Source: Gammaproteobacteria bacterium
GTDB taxonomy: Bacteria; Pseudomonadota; Gammaproteobacteria; Xanthomonadales; Wenzhouxiangellaceae
Assembly: GCA_003565625.1 (NCBI GenBank)
Contig: PXBD01000060.1
Coordinates: 1-37,635 of the forward strand
Direction of reading: 5' to 3'
DNA length: 37,635 bases
Shown: positions 18,836 through 27,119 of the stretch, piece by piece
How the letters are laid out: the number at the start of each line of letters is the position of its first letter
How positions within the stretch are numbered: position 1 is the stretch's first letter
Program-made: the position numbers and the translations under genes
Notes under the pieces: model-generated
Seen by the model: the letters and a program-made list of their open reading frames with translations, nothing else
Told to the model about the DNA's origin: nothing
The model's database searches: none

Positions 18836-20556
18836 AGGTGGATCTCCAGGCGATTCATGGTGTCATTGAGGTGATGGTCTTCGGGGTACCGAACCCGGGC
18901 CTCCCGCAACAACTCGCGCGCACGATCTTTCTGGTCAAGGTGCCACAACACCTCCACCAGATGCGCGGCGATCTCCGGATTGTCCTCACCGGCCAAGGCC
19001 TGTTCCAGGTAAGGCAAAGCCTGGGCCGGCCTCCCCAGCCGGAAATACACCCAGCCCATGGAATCCAGGATGGCGGGTTCGTCGGGCTGCAGTTCCAGGG
19101 CACGCCGGATCAAGCGGTAGGCTTCGCCATGCCGGTGGGTTCGGTCGGTCAAGGTATAGCCCAAGGCGTTGAGCGCCATGGCGTTGTCCCTGTCGATGCG
19201 GATGATGCGACGCAGATCCTGCTCAACCAGTTCCAGGTCGTCGGCCTCGACAGCGTGCATGGCCCGGGCGTAGAGCAAGCGGATATTGCCCGGCGATTCG
19301 CGCAGGGCATCGCCGAGCAGCGCAAGCCCCTCTTCAACCTGACCCTGCTCGCGCAGCAACTCAGCCTCGATCAGGAAGGCTCTCTCGCGCTGGTCCATCT
19401 GTTCGGTGTCGCGCGCCAGCCGCAACAAGGCCCGGGCCTCATCGAGGCGCCCGTCATCAGCCAGCAAAACGGAGCGCCGGATCATCGCGCGATCAACGTT
19501 GGCGCCGCCGCGAACGCGGGCGTACCATTCGGCCGCATCGGCCGGTCTCTCGAGGAACTCTGCCAGCCAGGCCACCATGAAGGCATGCTGGTCGGCATCT
19601 TCCACCGGCGTCCAGTCAGCCAGTTGCTGCCAGGCCTCGGCCGAGCCGGCTTCATCACCGGACTCGAAGCGGTAGCTGGCCACGCTGTAGAGCACATCCG
19701 GATTGACCGGAAGCTGCTCGAGAACTTCCAGCGCCTCCTCGGGCCGTTCAAGATTGCGCAGCACTTCTGCCTCGGCCAGGCCCAGCGTCCATTCATCCGG
19801 CGCCACCAGGCGGGCCTTACGGTACAACTCCAGCGCCTGGGGGTAATCATCGAGTGCCGTGGCCAACTGGGCCGCCCAGGCCAGGTCTTCGCGCTTCCCC
19901 GACCCGGCCGCGGCCTGCAGCGCCAGTTCATAAGCCGCTTCAGGCTGGTCGATTTGCCAGTACAACTGACTGCGGGCCGCCAGAACAACCCCGTCATCAG
20001 GTGCCAGTTGCGCGGCGGCAACGATGCCATCGAAGACGGCCGGCTGATCGTCAACCCGCTCTGCTGCGACGATCACCTGGACCAGGTCGCGCCGCAGCAG
20101 GCGATCACGCTCGGCCACATCGACCTCCAGCCAGCGCTGCGCGGCCATGATCGCCGCATCGGTCTGGCCCTGGTTCAGTAGAGCCAGAATCTCGAGGCGC
20201 CGCGCATCGGCCGCCTCCGGCTCAAGCTGCAGCCACAGGCCGGCCGACTCGCCGAGCAACTCCCAGCGTTCCAGGCGCCAGGCCAGGCCCACGGCCTGGC
20301 GGATCATTTCCACGTCTTCCTCAGCGGCTGCCGTTTCGATCAAACGACGCAGCGTCTGGTCATGTTCTTCGGCCATCCCGGCATGCGAGGCTGCCTGGAG
20401 CTGAAACATCACTTCATCCGACCAGTCCTCTTCGGTGTAGGATGCACGGGGTTGCGCTTCCACTTCGGATTCGACACGATCGCCGTCCGGCACGGTCGCG
20501 CAGGCCGACAGCAATAAAATCAAGGCGCTAGCGGGAATCGGCTTGAACTGGTTCAT
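18832..20556 (-). CDS. TPR-repeat lipoprotein upstream of lolB
   Basis: A 574-residue lipoprotein: signal peptide with lipobox LSAC (Cys19), an acidic linker, then a long series of tetratricopeptide-type helical repeats to the end. The clearest lie in the last 200 residues, for example ALNALGYTLTDRT, AILDSMGWVYFRLGRPAQA and EIAAHLVEVLWHLDQKDRA. It probably sits at the outer or inner membrane facing the periplasm as a protein-interaction scaffold. The specific role is unknown. Its stop overlaps the lolB start by four bases, which hints at a role in envelope assembly. I chose the ATG at 20556, which begins a proper signal peptide; the frame is open to 20601. It is divergent from hemA with only 43 bases between the starts. 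Confidence 0.88.
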   Translation of the reverse strand: MNQFKPIPASALILLLSACATVPDGDRVESEVEAQPRASYTEEDWSDEVMFQLQAASHAGMAEEHDQTLRRLIETAAAEEDVEMIRQAVGLAWRLERWELLGESAGLWLQLEPEAADARRLEILALLNQGQTDAAIMAAQRWLEVDVAERDRLLRRDLVQVIVAAERVDDQPAVFDGIVAAAQLAPDDGVVLAARSQLYWQIDQPEAAYELALQAAAGSGKREDLAWAAQLATALDDYPQALELYRKARLVAPDEWTLGLAEAEVLRNLERPEEALEVLEQLPVNPDVLYSVASYRFESGDEAGSAEAWQQLADWTPVEDADQHAFMVAWLAEFLERPADAAEWYARVRGGANVDRAMIRRSVLLADDGRLDEARALLRLARDTEQMDQRERAFLIEAELLREQGQVEEGLALLGDALRESPGNIRLLYARAMHAVEADDLELVEQDLRRIIRIDRDNAMALNALGYTLTDRTHRHGEAYRLIRRALELQPDEPAILDSMGWVYFRLGRPAQALPYLEQALAGEDNPEIAAHLVEVLWHLDQKDRARELLREARVRYPEDHHLNDTMNRLEIHL

Positions 20557-20571
20557 GAGCGGCGTCACAAT
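20543..20571 (+). promoter_or_regulatory. hemA promoter
   Basis: TTGAAC (20543-20548), a 17-base spacer and CACAAT (20566-20571) predict a start of transcription near 20578, 22 bases before the hemA ATG at 20600. The -35 overlaps the first codons of the divergent TPR lipoprotein gene. The two upstream in-frame codons that could be taken as hemA starts (TTG 20543, ATG 20570) fall on the -35 and -10 themselves. Confidence 0.5.
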
Positions 20572-20599
20572 GAAAGGTTTGTTCGAAAAGTCTATCAGC

Positions 20600-21853
20600 A
20601 TGTCACTGTCGGTCGTAGGAATCAGCCATCACACGGCGCCTATCGCGATTCGGGAAAGGTTGGCCTTTCCTGCCGATAGCCTGGCCGACGCCCTGCGCGG
20701 ATTGGCCTCGACGCCGGATATCAACGGCTGCGCGATCATCAGCACCTGCAACCGGACAGAGATTTTCACCTCCAGCGATCGCAACGTGACCCGACTGGTC
20801 GTGGATTGGCTGCACAGCTGGCACGGGCTTGACCCGGGCCAGTACCAGGAGCACCTGTATCAACTGGATCAATCTGCCGGCGTTTTCCACCTGATGAAAG
20901 TGGTCTGCGGCGCCGACTCCATGGTCGTTGGCGAACCGCAAATCGGCGGCCAGGTCAAACAGGCCTGGCAACTGGCCCACGACACCGGTACGCTGGACAG
21001 CAAACTCGACCGGATGTTCCAGCATGCGTTTGCCGGCTCCAAGCGGGTTCGTTCAGAAACAGCCATCGGACAAAACCCGGTCACCCTGCCCTTTGCCGCA
21101 CTGCGTCTGGCCCGGCAGATTTTCGGCTCACTGGACCGGTTGCGGATACTGCTGATCGGTGCCGGCGAAATGATCGAGGACTGTGCCCTGCATTTCAGCG
21201 ACAACGGGGTGGGCAGCATGAGCATTGCCAACCGCAGCCTGGAGCGGGCCGAACGCCTGGCCGAGCGCTTTGGCGCCAGACCCCACGGCCTGGAAGCACT
21301 GGCCGGACTGCTCCCGGGCCATGACATGGTGCTGGCCTGCACCGGCAGCAAGGAGCCGATTCTGACCCGCTCCATGTTCAGCGCCGCACTGTCGAGCCGG
21401 CGCCGTCAGCCCATGTTTGCCCTGGATCTTGCAGTACCGCGTAACATCGAGCCCGCAGCGAGCAACCTCTCCGACCTGTTCCTCTACACCATCGACGACT
21501 TGCACGCCATCGTCGAATCGGGCCACAAGGAGCGGATGGCCGCGTTGCAAAAGGCCATGGAAATCATTGAAGCGGAAGTCACCACTTTCGAGCGCTGGCT
21601 GCGGCTGCAGAACACGACTGCAACACTGAAGGATCTGCGCCAGCGGGCTCAGCAAGAACGCGATGTCCTGCTGGAACAGGCGGTGCAGGAACTGGCCGCC
21701 GGCAAGGCCGCCGAGGACGTTGTGCGCCGCCTCAGCCATCGCCTGGTCAACCGGCTGCTGCACGGGCCCAGCATCCGCCTGCGCCAGGCGGCCGAAAACG
21801 ACGACGAGGCCTTGCTCGAAGCAGCACGCTTTTACTTTCTGGACAAGAACTGA
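20600..21853 (+). CDS. hemA: Glutamyl-tRNA reductase
   Basis: A 417-residue NADPH-dependent enzyme that reduces glutamyl-tRNA to glutamate-1-semialdehyde, the entry step to haem. The N-terminus SLSVVGISHHTAPIAIRE is canonical, the catalytic Cys50 lies in ISTCNRTEIF, and the NADPH domain (about 165-310) has LLIGAGEMIE. A C-terminal helical dimerisation domain follows. The length equals that of E. coli HemA (418). The ATG at 20600 is preferred because the upstream candidates lie within the promoter. prfA starts six bases after the stop. Haem supply links it to the bd oxidase genes further along this strand. Confidence 0.97.
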   Translation: MSLSVVGISHHTAPIAIRERLAFPADSLADALRGLASTPDINGCAIISTCNRTEIFTSSDRNVTRLVVDWLHSWHGLDPGQYQEHLYQLDQSAGVFHLMKVVCGADSMVVGEPQIGGQVKQAWQLAHDTGTLDSKLDRMFQHAFAGSKRVRSETAIGQNPVTLPFAALRLARQIFGSLDRLRILLIGAGEMIEDCALHFSDNGVGSMSIANRSLERAERLAERFGARPHGLEALAGLLPGHDMVLACTGSKEPILTRSMFSAALSSRRRQPMFALDLAVPRNIEPAASNLSDLFLYTIDDLHAIVESGHKERMAALQKAMEIIEAEVTTFERWLRLQNTTATLKDLRQRAQQERDVLLEQAVQELAAGKAAEDVVRRLSHRLVNRLLHGPSIRLRQAAENDDEALLEAARFYFLDKN

Positions 21854-21859
21854 CCAGAC

Positions 21860-22945
21860 ATGGACAGCGGCATCCGTCACCGTCTTGAGCAGGTCAGCGA
21901 ACGTTTCGAGGAGCTTGCCCACCTGCTCGCAGACCCCGAAATCATTGGCGACCAGCCCCAGTTCCAGAAGTTGTCGCGCGAGTATGCCGAGCTCGAGCCG
22001 GTCATCGAAGTCTGGCGCGACTATGGTGCCTGTGAGAACGCCCTGCGCGAGGCCGACGAATTGCTGGCCGAGGAAGACGAGAGCATGCGCGAACTGGCCG
22101 GCGAGGAAATCCGCCAGGCCACGGATCGCAAGGAAGTGCTCTACCAGCGCTTGCAGCGCTTGCTGCTGCCGCGTGACGCCAACGATATGCGCAATATTTT
22201 TCTGGAAATTCGCGCCGGCACCGGTGGCCAGGAGGCCGGATTGTTCGCCGGCGACCTGCTGCGTATGTACACCCGTTATGCCGAACGCCAGGGCTGGCAG
22301 GTGGAAATCCTTTCGGCCCAGGACAACGATGCCGGCGGCTACCGCGAAGTAGTGGCCCGCATTGTCGGGCGAGGCGCCTACTCCCGCCTGAAGTTCGAGT
22401 CCGGGGCTCATCGGGTGCAGCGCGTTCCAGCCACCGAATCGCAGGGGAGAATTCACACCTCGGCCTGCACCGTGGCAATCCTGCCCGAGGTCGAGGAAGT
22501 CGACGAAGTCACCATCCAGCCCGCCGATCTTAGGATCGACACCTACCGCTCTTCCGGCGCCGGCGGTCAGCACGTCAATACCACCGACTCGGCGATTCGC
22601 ATTACCCATCTGCCCAGCGGAATCGTGGTCGAGTGCCAGGATGAGCGCTCGCAGCACAAGAACAAGGCACGCGCCATGAGCCTTCTGAGCGCTCGCCTGC
22701 TCGAGACAGAGCGCGAAAGTCAGCGCAGCCAGCGCGCCGCCGACCGCAAGCTGCAGGTCGGATCCGGTGATCGCTCGGAACGGATCCGGACCTACAATTT
22801 CCCCCAGGGCCGGATCACGGACCATCGCATAGGGCTGACTTTGTACGGACTGGACGGCGTAATGGCCGGTGACCTGGACCAGGTGCTGGAACCATTGAGC
22901 GAAGCGCATCAGGCCGAGCTCCTGGCGGAGATGGGCCAAGCATGA
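21860..22945 (+). CDS. prfA: Peptide chain release factor 1
   Basis: A 361-residue class I release factor. The stop-codon recognition tripeptide is PAT (190-192), the RF1 signature that reads UAG and UAA, not the SPF of RF2. The peptidyl-tRNA hydrolysis motif GGQ is at 235-237 in [10 protein letters not shown]. Other landmarks are [11 protein letters not shown] and [14 protein letters not shown]. It is the second gene of the conserved hemA-prfA pair. In many bacteria prmC, which methylates the GGQ glutamine, follows directly; here cydA follows instead, 64 bases away and with its own promoter. Confidence 0.98.
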   Translation: MDSGIRHRLEQVSERFEELAHLLADPEIIGDQPQFQKLSREYAELEPVIEVWRDYGACENALREADELLAEEDESMRELAGEEIRQATDRKEVLYQRLQRLLLPRDANDMRNIFLEIRAGTGGQEAGLFAGDLLRMYTRYAERQGWQVEILSAQDNDAGGYREVVARIVGRGAYSRLKFESGAHRVQRVPATESQGRIHTSACTVAILPEVEEVDEVTIQPADLRIDTYRSSGAGGQHVNTTDSAIRITHLPSGIVVECQDERSQHKNKARAMSLLSARLLETERESQRSQRAADRKLQVGSGDRSERIRTYNFPQGRITDHRIGLTLYGLDGVMAGDLDQVLEPLSEAHQAELLAEMGQA

Positions 22946-22954
22946 CCTCTTCAT

Positions 22955-22983
22955 GCCAATCACCAATCTCTAATGTATACTTG
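22955..22983 (+). promoter_or_regulatory. cydA promoter
   Basis: ATGCCA (22955-22960), a 17-base spacer and TATACT (22978-22983) lie in the 64-base gap after prfA. The -10 is preceded by TG one base off the extended position. I see no FNR/Anr-type TTGAT-N4-ATCAA box, so oxygen control is not evident here. Confidence 0.5.
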
Positions 22984-23009
22984 TCCCGTTTTCCACCAAG
23001 GTGAGCGTA

Positions 23010-24419
23010 ATGGATCTAGACCCGGTACTCCTATCGCGAATCCAGTTCGCGTTCGTCGTCTCCTTCCACGCCATTTTCCCCGTGTTCACCATCGGGCTGG
23101 CGGCCTATGTGGCCGTGCTGGAGGCCTTGTATTTCCGAACCGACAACCCGGTCTACCTGAGGCTGGCGAAATTCTGGGTCAAAGTGTTCGCTGTGGTCTT
23201 CGGGATGGGAGTGGTCTCAGGGATTGTCATGGCCTTCCAGTTCGGCACCAACTGGTCCAACTTCTCCTATTCGGCCTCCAATTTTCTTGGGCCCATTCTC
23301 AGCTACGAGGTGGTCACCGCTTTCTTCCTCGAAGCCACGTTCCTCGGCGTCCTGTTGTTCGGGCGCGACAAGGTGCCACGCGGCATGCACCTGTTTTCGG
23401 CCTGCATGGTTGCCATTGGGACGTTCATCTCCTCGTTCTGGATCCTGTCGGCCAACAGCTGGATGCACACGCCGGCCGGCGTGGAAATGGTCGACGGCAT
23501 GATCCACATGACCTCGTGGACGCAGGCGATTTTCAACTCGTCGTTCCCGTACCGTTTCGCCCACATGGCGCTGGCGTCTTTCATCACCGGCGGAATCGTG
23601 GTGGCCGGGGTCAGCGCCTGGTACCTGCTCAACAACCGCAATATCGAAACCAGCAAAAAGGCGCTGAAAATGTGCGTCATCATGCTGGCGATCGTGACGC
23701 CGATGCAGTTGCTTGTCGGCCATGAGCACGGCCTGAACACTTTCGAGCACCAGCCGATGAAAGTGGCCGCCATGGAAGGTGCCTGGGAGACCAAGACCGG
23801 GGCACCGCTGATCCTGTTCGCCATTCCTGATGCGGCCAACGAGACCAATCATTTCGAAATCAAGATCCCGTACCTGGCCAGCATCGTACTGACCCACAGC
23901 GCCAGCGGCGAAGTCCCCGGACTGCTCGAAGTGCCGGCCGACGAACGCCCGCCGGTGGGCATCGTGTTCTGGTCGTTTCGGGTCATGGTCGGTCTCGGGC
24001 TGATCTTCATTGCGGTCTCGCTGCTGGCGGCCTGGCAGTTGTACAAGGGTCGGCTGTATGAATCGCCGCTGACGCTCAGAGCATTTAACTGGCTGATCCC
24101 GGCCCCGTTCGTGGCCGTGTTGACCGGCTGGTTCGTGACCGAAGTGGGTCGCCAGCCGTGGATGATTCACGACATGATGCGGATTGAAGAAGCAATCACC
24201 CCCTCGATCTCGGGCTGGATGGCTCTGTTCACGCTGATCGGCTACATCGCCGTGTACGCAGTGGTGCTGTTCGCCGGCATCTTCTATCTGCGCAAGGTAA
24301 TTACGGAAGGTCCGGACCCCGTCAACAAAGCAGAGGAAAGCAGCAGCGCGCGGCCGAAGCGCCCGTGGTCTGCAGTTCCAACCACCCTTGATGATGCCCC
24401 AAGCGCGGCAGGGAGCTGA
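23010..24419 (+). CDS. cydA: Cytochrome bd-type quinol oxidase subunit I (short Q-loop, CioA-like)
   Basis: A 469-residue inner-membrane subunit with about nine helices that carries the haems. Haem ligand candidates are His20 (SFHAIFPV) and His185 (RFAHMAL). Glu100 and Glu108 match the proton-channel acids, and Lys251 and Glu256 match the E. coli quinone-site residues K252 and E257. The stretch between IPYLASIV and WSFRVMV is only about 30 residues, roughly 60 shorter than in E. coli CydA. This marks the short Q-loop class that includes cyanide-insensitive CioA. GWFVTEVGRQPW is the conserved family block. The ATG at 23010 has AAGGTG six bases upstream; a GTG at 23001 overlaps that site. cydB follows after two bases. 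Confidence 0.97.
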   Translation: MDLDPVLLSRIQFAFVVSFHAIFPVFTIGLAAYVAVLEALYFRTDNPVYLRLAKFWVKVFAVVFGMGVVSGIVMAFQFGTNWSNFSYSASNFLGPILSYEVVTAFFLEATFLGVLLFGRDKVPRGMHLFSACMVAIGTFISSFWILSANSWMHTPAGVEMVDGMIHMTSWTQAIFNSSFPYRFAHMALASFITGGIVVAGVSAWYLLNNRNIETSKKALKMCVIMLAIVTPMQLLVGHEHGLNTFEHQPMKVAAMEGAWETKTGAPLILFAIPDAANETNHFEIKIPYLASIVLTHSASGEVPGLLEVPADERPPVGIVFWSFRVMVGLGLIFIAVSLLAAWQLYKGRLYESPLTLRAFNWLIPAPFVAVLTGWFVTEVGRQPWMIHDMMRIEEAITPSISGWMALFTLIGYIAVYAVVLFAGIFYLRKVITEGPDPVNKAEESSSARPKRPWSAVPTTLDDAPSAAGS

Positions 24420-24421
24420 AC

Positions 24422-25429
24422 ATGGAGCTTATTGACCTGACCCTGATCTGGGTTGTTCTGATCGGAATCGGCGTGTTCATGTACGTCCTCATGGACGGCT
24501 TTGATCTGGGCGTCGGCATCCTGTTTCCATTCGCGCCCAGCGACGAATGCCGGGACATGATGATGGGCTCCGTCGCCCCGGTTTGGGACGGCAATGAAAC
24601 CTGGCTGATTCTCGGCGGGGCCGGTCTGCTGGCCGCCTTTCCGCTGATCTATTCGGTGTTCTTGCCGGCCTTGTACATCGGCGTATTCCTGCTCCTGGCC
24701 GGCCTGATCTTCCGCGGCATCGCATTCGAGTTCCGCTTCAAGGCGACCCGGAACAAACACCTGTGGGACTACTCGTTTTTCGGCGGGTCGACCGTTGCCT
24801 CGTTTGCCCAGGGCGCCGTTATCGGTGCCTACGTACAAGGGTTCGAGACCGAGAACTTTCGTTACGTGGGCGGCGCCTTTGACTGGCTCACGCCGTTTAC
24901 CCTGATGACCGGGCTTGGTGTCGTTGCCGGCTACGCGCTTCTCGGCGTGACCTGGACGATCATGAAAACCGAGGGTCGAACGCAGGAGTGGGCCTACAAG
25001 GTGGCTCCCTGGCTGCTGGCCGCGGTGATGTTTTTCTTTCTTGTCGTCAGCCTGTGGACGCCGCTGGCCAACGAGCGCGTCATGGCGCGCTGGTTTGAAA
25101 ATATCAGCTGGTTGTGGATCTTCCCGGCGGCCACCATTGCCCTGGCGGCCTGGATCTTCCAGCGTTTGCGTAGCCGCGCGGAAGGCTCACCCTTTATCGG
25201 CTCCATGACCCTGTTCGCCATGTTCTATCTTGGCATTCTGATCAGCATGTGGCCCTATGCTGTTCCGCCCGACCATACCTTCTGGGATGCTTCTTCGGAT
25301 CCGGGCAGCCAGCTGTTCCTCCTGATCGGGTTCATGTTCCTGATTCCGATCATCCTGGGCTATACCGCCTGGACTTACTGGGTTTTCCGCGGCAAGGTCA
25401 AGCCCGGAGCGGGTTACGCTGGCCACTGA
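24422..25429 (+). CDS. cydB: Cytochrome bd-type quinol oxidase subunit II
   Basis: A 335-residue, eight- or nine-helix membrane protein that pairs with CydA. It begins with the family signature region (LIWVVLIGIGVFMYVLMDGFDLGVG) and contains SVAPVWDGNETWLI and LLAGLIFRGIAFEFR near residues 90-105, all strongly conserved in CydB/CioB. At 335 residues it is shorter than E. coli CydB (379) and fits the CioB branch. It starts two bases after cydA. Just beyond its stop lies a perfect hairpin at 25457-25483, around the start of cydD. No small CydX-like frame is evident between cydB and cydD. Confidence 0.97.
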   Translation: MELIDLTLIWVVLIGIGVFMYVLMDGFDLGVGILFPFAPSDECRDMMMGSVAPVWDGNETWLILGGAGLLAAFPLIYSVFLPALYIGVFLLLAGLIFRGIAFEFRFKATRNKHLWDYSFFGGSTVASFAQGAVIGAYVQGFETENFRYVGGAFDWLTPFTLMTGLGVVAGYALLGVTWTIMKTEGRTQEWAYKVAPWLLAAVMFFFLVVSLWTPLANERVMARWFENISWLWIFPAATIALAAWIFQRLRSRAEGSPFIGSMTLFAMFYLGILISMWPYAVPPDHTFWDASSDPGSQLFLLIGFMFLIPIILGYTAWTYWVFRGKVKPGAGYAGH

Positions 25430-25456
25430 CCGAACGCATAAATCCTGGCTCAAGTC

Positions 25457-25483
25457 GAGGGCACCGGCATGGCTGGTGCCCTC
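25457..25483 (+). promoter_or_regulatory. Perfect 9-bp hairpin at the cydB-cydD boundary
   Basis: GAGGGCACC (25457-25465) and GGTGCCCTC (25475-25483) pair perfectly around a 9-base loop and are followed by TTCGTTT. It resembles a weak intrinsic terminator 28 bases after the cydB stop. It also buries the GTG at 25476, the only standard start codon available for cydD. It could attenuate cydDC expression or gate its translation; neither is shown by sequence alone. Confidence 0.65.
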
Positions 25484-27119
25484 TTCGTTTGCGCTGGCCG
25501 CTGTTGAGGCGCTGACGATTACCCTTCAGGCCATCCTGCTGGCCTGGATTCTCAGCCAGGTGATTCTCGACGCAGTCTCACCCCAGGCACTGACCCTGCC
25601 GCTGGCCGGCCTGCTCCTGGTCTGGCTGGTCCGCGCGGCGACCGTCGGGCTTCGCAGTCACCTGACCGCGGGCGCCTCGAGCCGGACCCGGCAAGGCCTG
25701 CGGCAGGAGTTGTTTACCCGCCTGGCGGCTGCCGGCCCGCTGTATCGCGGCCCGCGCGGAACCGGCCAGCTGAGCACCGGCCTGATCGAGCAGGTTGATT
25801 TGCTGGATCCCTACTATTCACGCTACCTGCCGCAGACAACCACCGCCCTGATGGTACCGGGTGCCATCCTGGTGGCCGTGTTTCTGACCGACTGGCTGGC
25901 CGGCGCGCTGTTGCTGCTGTCGGCCCCGCTGATTCCCGGGTTCATGATCATCATCGGCATGGGCGCCGAGCAGATCAGCCGCCGTCAGCAGGAGGCCATG
26001 GGGCGCTTGAGCGGCGTGTTTTTCGACCGTCTGCAGGGCCTCGATACCCTGCGTCGGTTCGGAGCCGAGCAGCGCGAGCTCGAGCGCGTGCAGTCGTTCT
26101 CCGAGCAGTTCCGCGAACGAACCATGCAGGTCCTTCGGGTCGCTTTCCTGTCCTCCGCGGTGCTCGAATTCTTCAGCGCCGTGGCGATTGCCACGCTCGC
26201 CATCTACATCGGCCTGGGCCTGCTCGGGATGATTGACTTTGCCGGTGCCGACTCGCTGACCCTGTTCAAGGGCTTGTTCATCCTGGTGCTGGCACCGGAG
26301 TTCTTCAATCCGCTGCGCACGCTGGCCACCCACTGGCATGATCGTGCCGGGGCGCTGGCCGCGGCAAGCTCGCTGCGCGAACTGCTCGAAGCCGAGCCGG
26401 CAAGAATGGAGCCGACGCAGCCGGTCGAGGCAATCCCCAGTCGCCCTTGCGCCGTTCGCGTAACCAATCTCCACAAGCGCTTTGCCGGCCGCGAGATCGT
26501 CCTCGACGGGCTCAGCCTGGACGTGGGCGCGGGCGACAAGCTGGTCATCAGCGGACCCAGCGGCTGCGGCAAGTCCACCCTGCTGGCCCTGCTGGCGGGA
26601 TTCGCCGAACCTGACGCGGGCAATATCGAGATCAATGGCACCGACCTCTCCCGCTTCACACGCGCCCAGCTGGCCGGATTCCGCGCCTATCTCGGTCAAA
26701 AACCGCTGCTGTTTCCGGGCAGCGTGGAAGACAACATTCGCTTCGGAGATGAACGGGCCGATCAGGCGACACTGCAGCGCGCGCTAGAGTTAAGCGGCGT
26801 GAGCGCGTTCCTGGAGCGACTGCCGGAGGGGCTGGCAACACCTTTGGGCGAAGGAGGACACGGCATCTCCGGAGGCCAGGCCCGGCGGCTGACGCTGGCC
26901 AGGGCCTTGCTCCGGCCACGCCCGCTGCTGCTGCTCGATGAACCAACCGCCAGCCTGGATGCCGAGACCGAACAGGCATTCTGGCGCGCGCTGGACTCCG
27001 CGATTGCTCACCAGCCCATGACAGTGATCTGCGCCAGCCACAGCCCGCTGGCCGAGGCCTGGGGCGACCGTGTACTGCGGCTGAATCAAGGTCGACTGGA
27101 ACAGACCGGTGAGACCTGA
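25476..27119 (+). CDS. cydD: Thiol/haem-related ABC exporter subunit CydD
   Basis: Half of the heterodimeric CydDC ABC exporter needed to assemble cytochrome bd; it is known to export glutathione and cysteine. Six-helix membrane domain (about 1-310), then an ATPase domain with Walker A GPSGCGKS (360-367), signature ISGGQARRLTLARALL and Walker B LLLLDEP. From the GTG at 25476 it has 547 residues against 588 in E. coli and starts abruptly in the first helix. The frame is open further upstream and encodes a plausible N-terminus including WLKSRAPAW, but has no ATG, GTG or TTG there. A CTG at 25419, nine bases after GGAG, overlaps cydB and would give 566 residues. The true start is therefore uncertain. 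Its end overlaps cydC by 11 bases. Confidence 0.93.
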   Translation: MPSSFALAAVEALTITLQAILLAWILSQVILDAVSPQALTLPLAGLLLVWLVRAATVGLRSHLTAGASSRTRQGLRQELFTRLAAAGPLYRGPRGTGQLSTGLIEQVDLLDPYYSRYLPQTTTALMVPGAILVAVFLTDWLAGALLLLSAPLIPGFMIIIGMGAEQISRRQQEAMGRLSGVFFDRLQGLDTLRRFGAEQRELERVQSFSEQFRERTMQVLRVAFLSSAVLEFFSAVAIATLAIYIGLGLLGMIDFAGADSLTLFKGLFILVLAPEFFNPLRTLATHWHDRAGALAAASSLRELLEAEPARMEPTQPVEAIPSRPCAVRVTNLHKRFAGREIVLDGLSLDVGAGDKLVISGPSGCGKSTLLALLAGFAEPDAGNIEINGTDLSRFTRAQLAGFRAYLGQKPLLFPGSVEDNIRFGDERADQATLQRALELSGVSAFLERLPEGLATPLGEGGHGISGGQARRLTLARALLRPRPLLLLDEPTASLDAETEQAFWRALDSAIAHQPMTVICASHSPLAEAWGDRVLRLNQGRLEQTGET

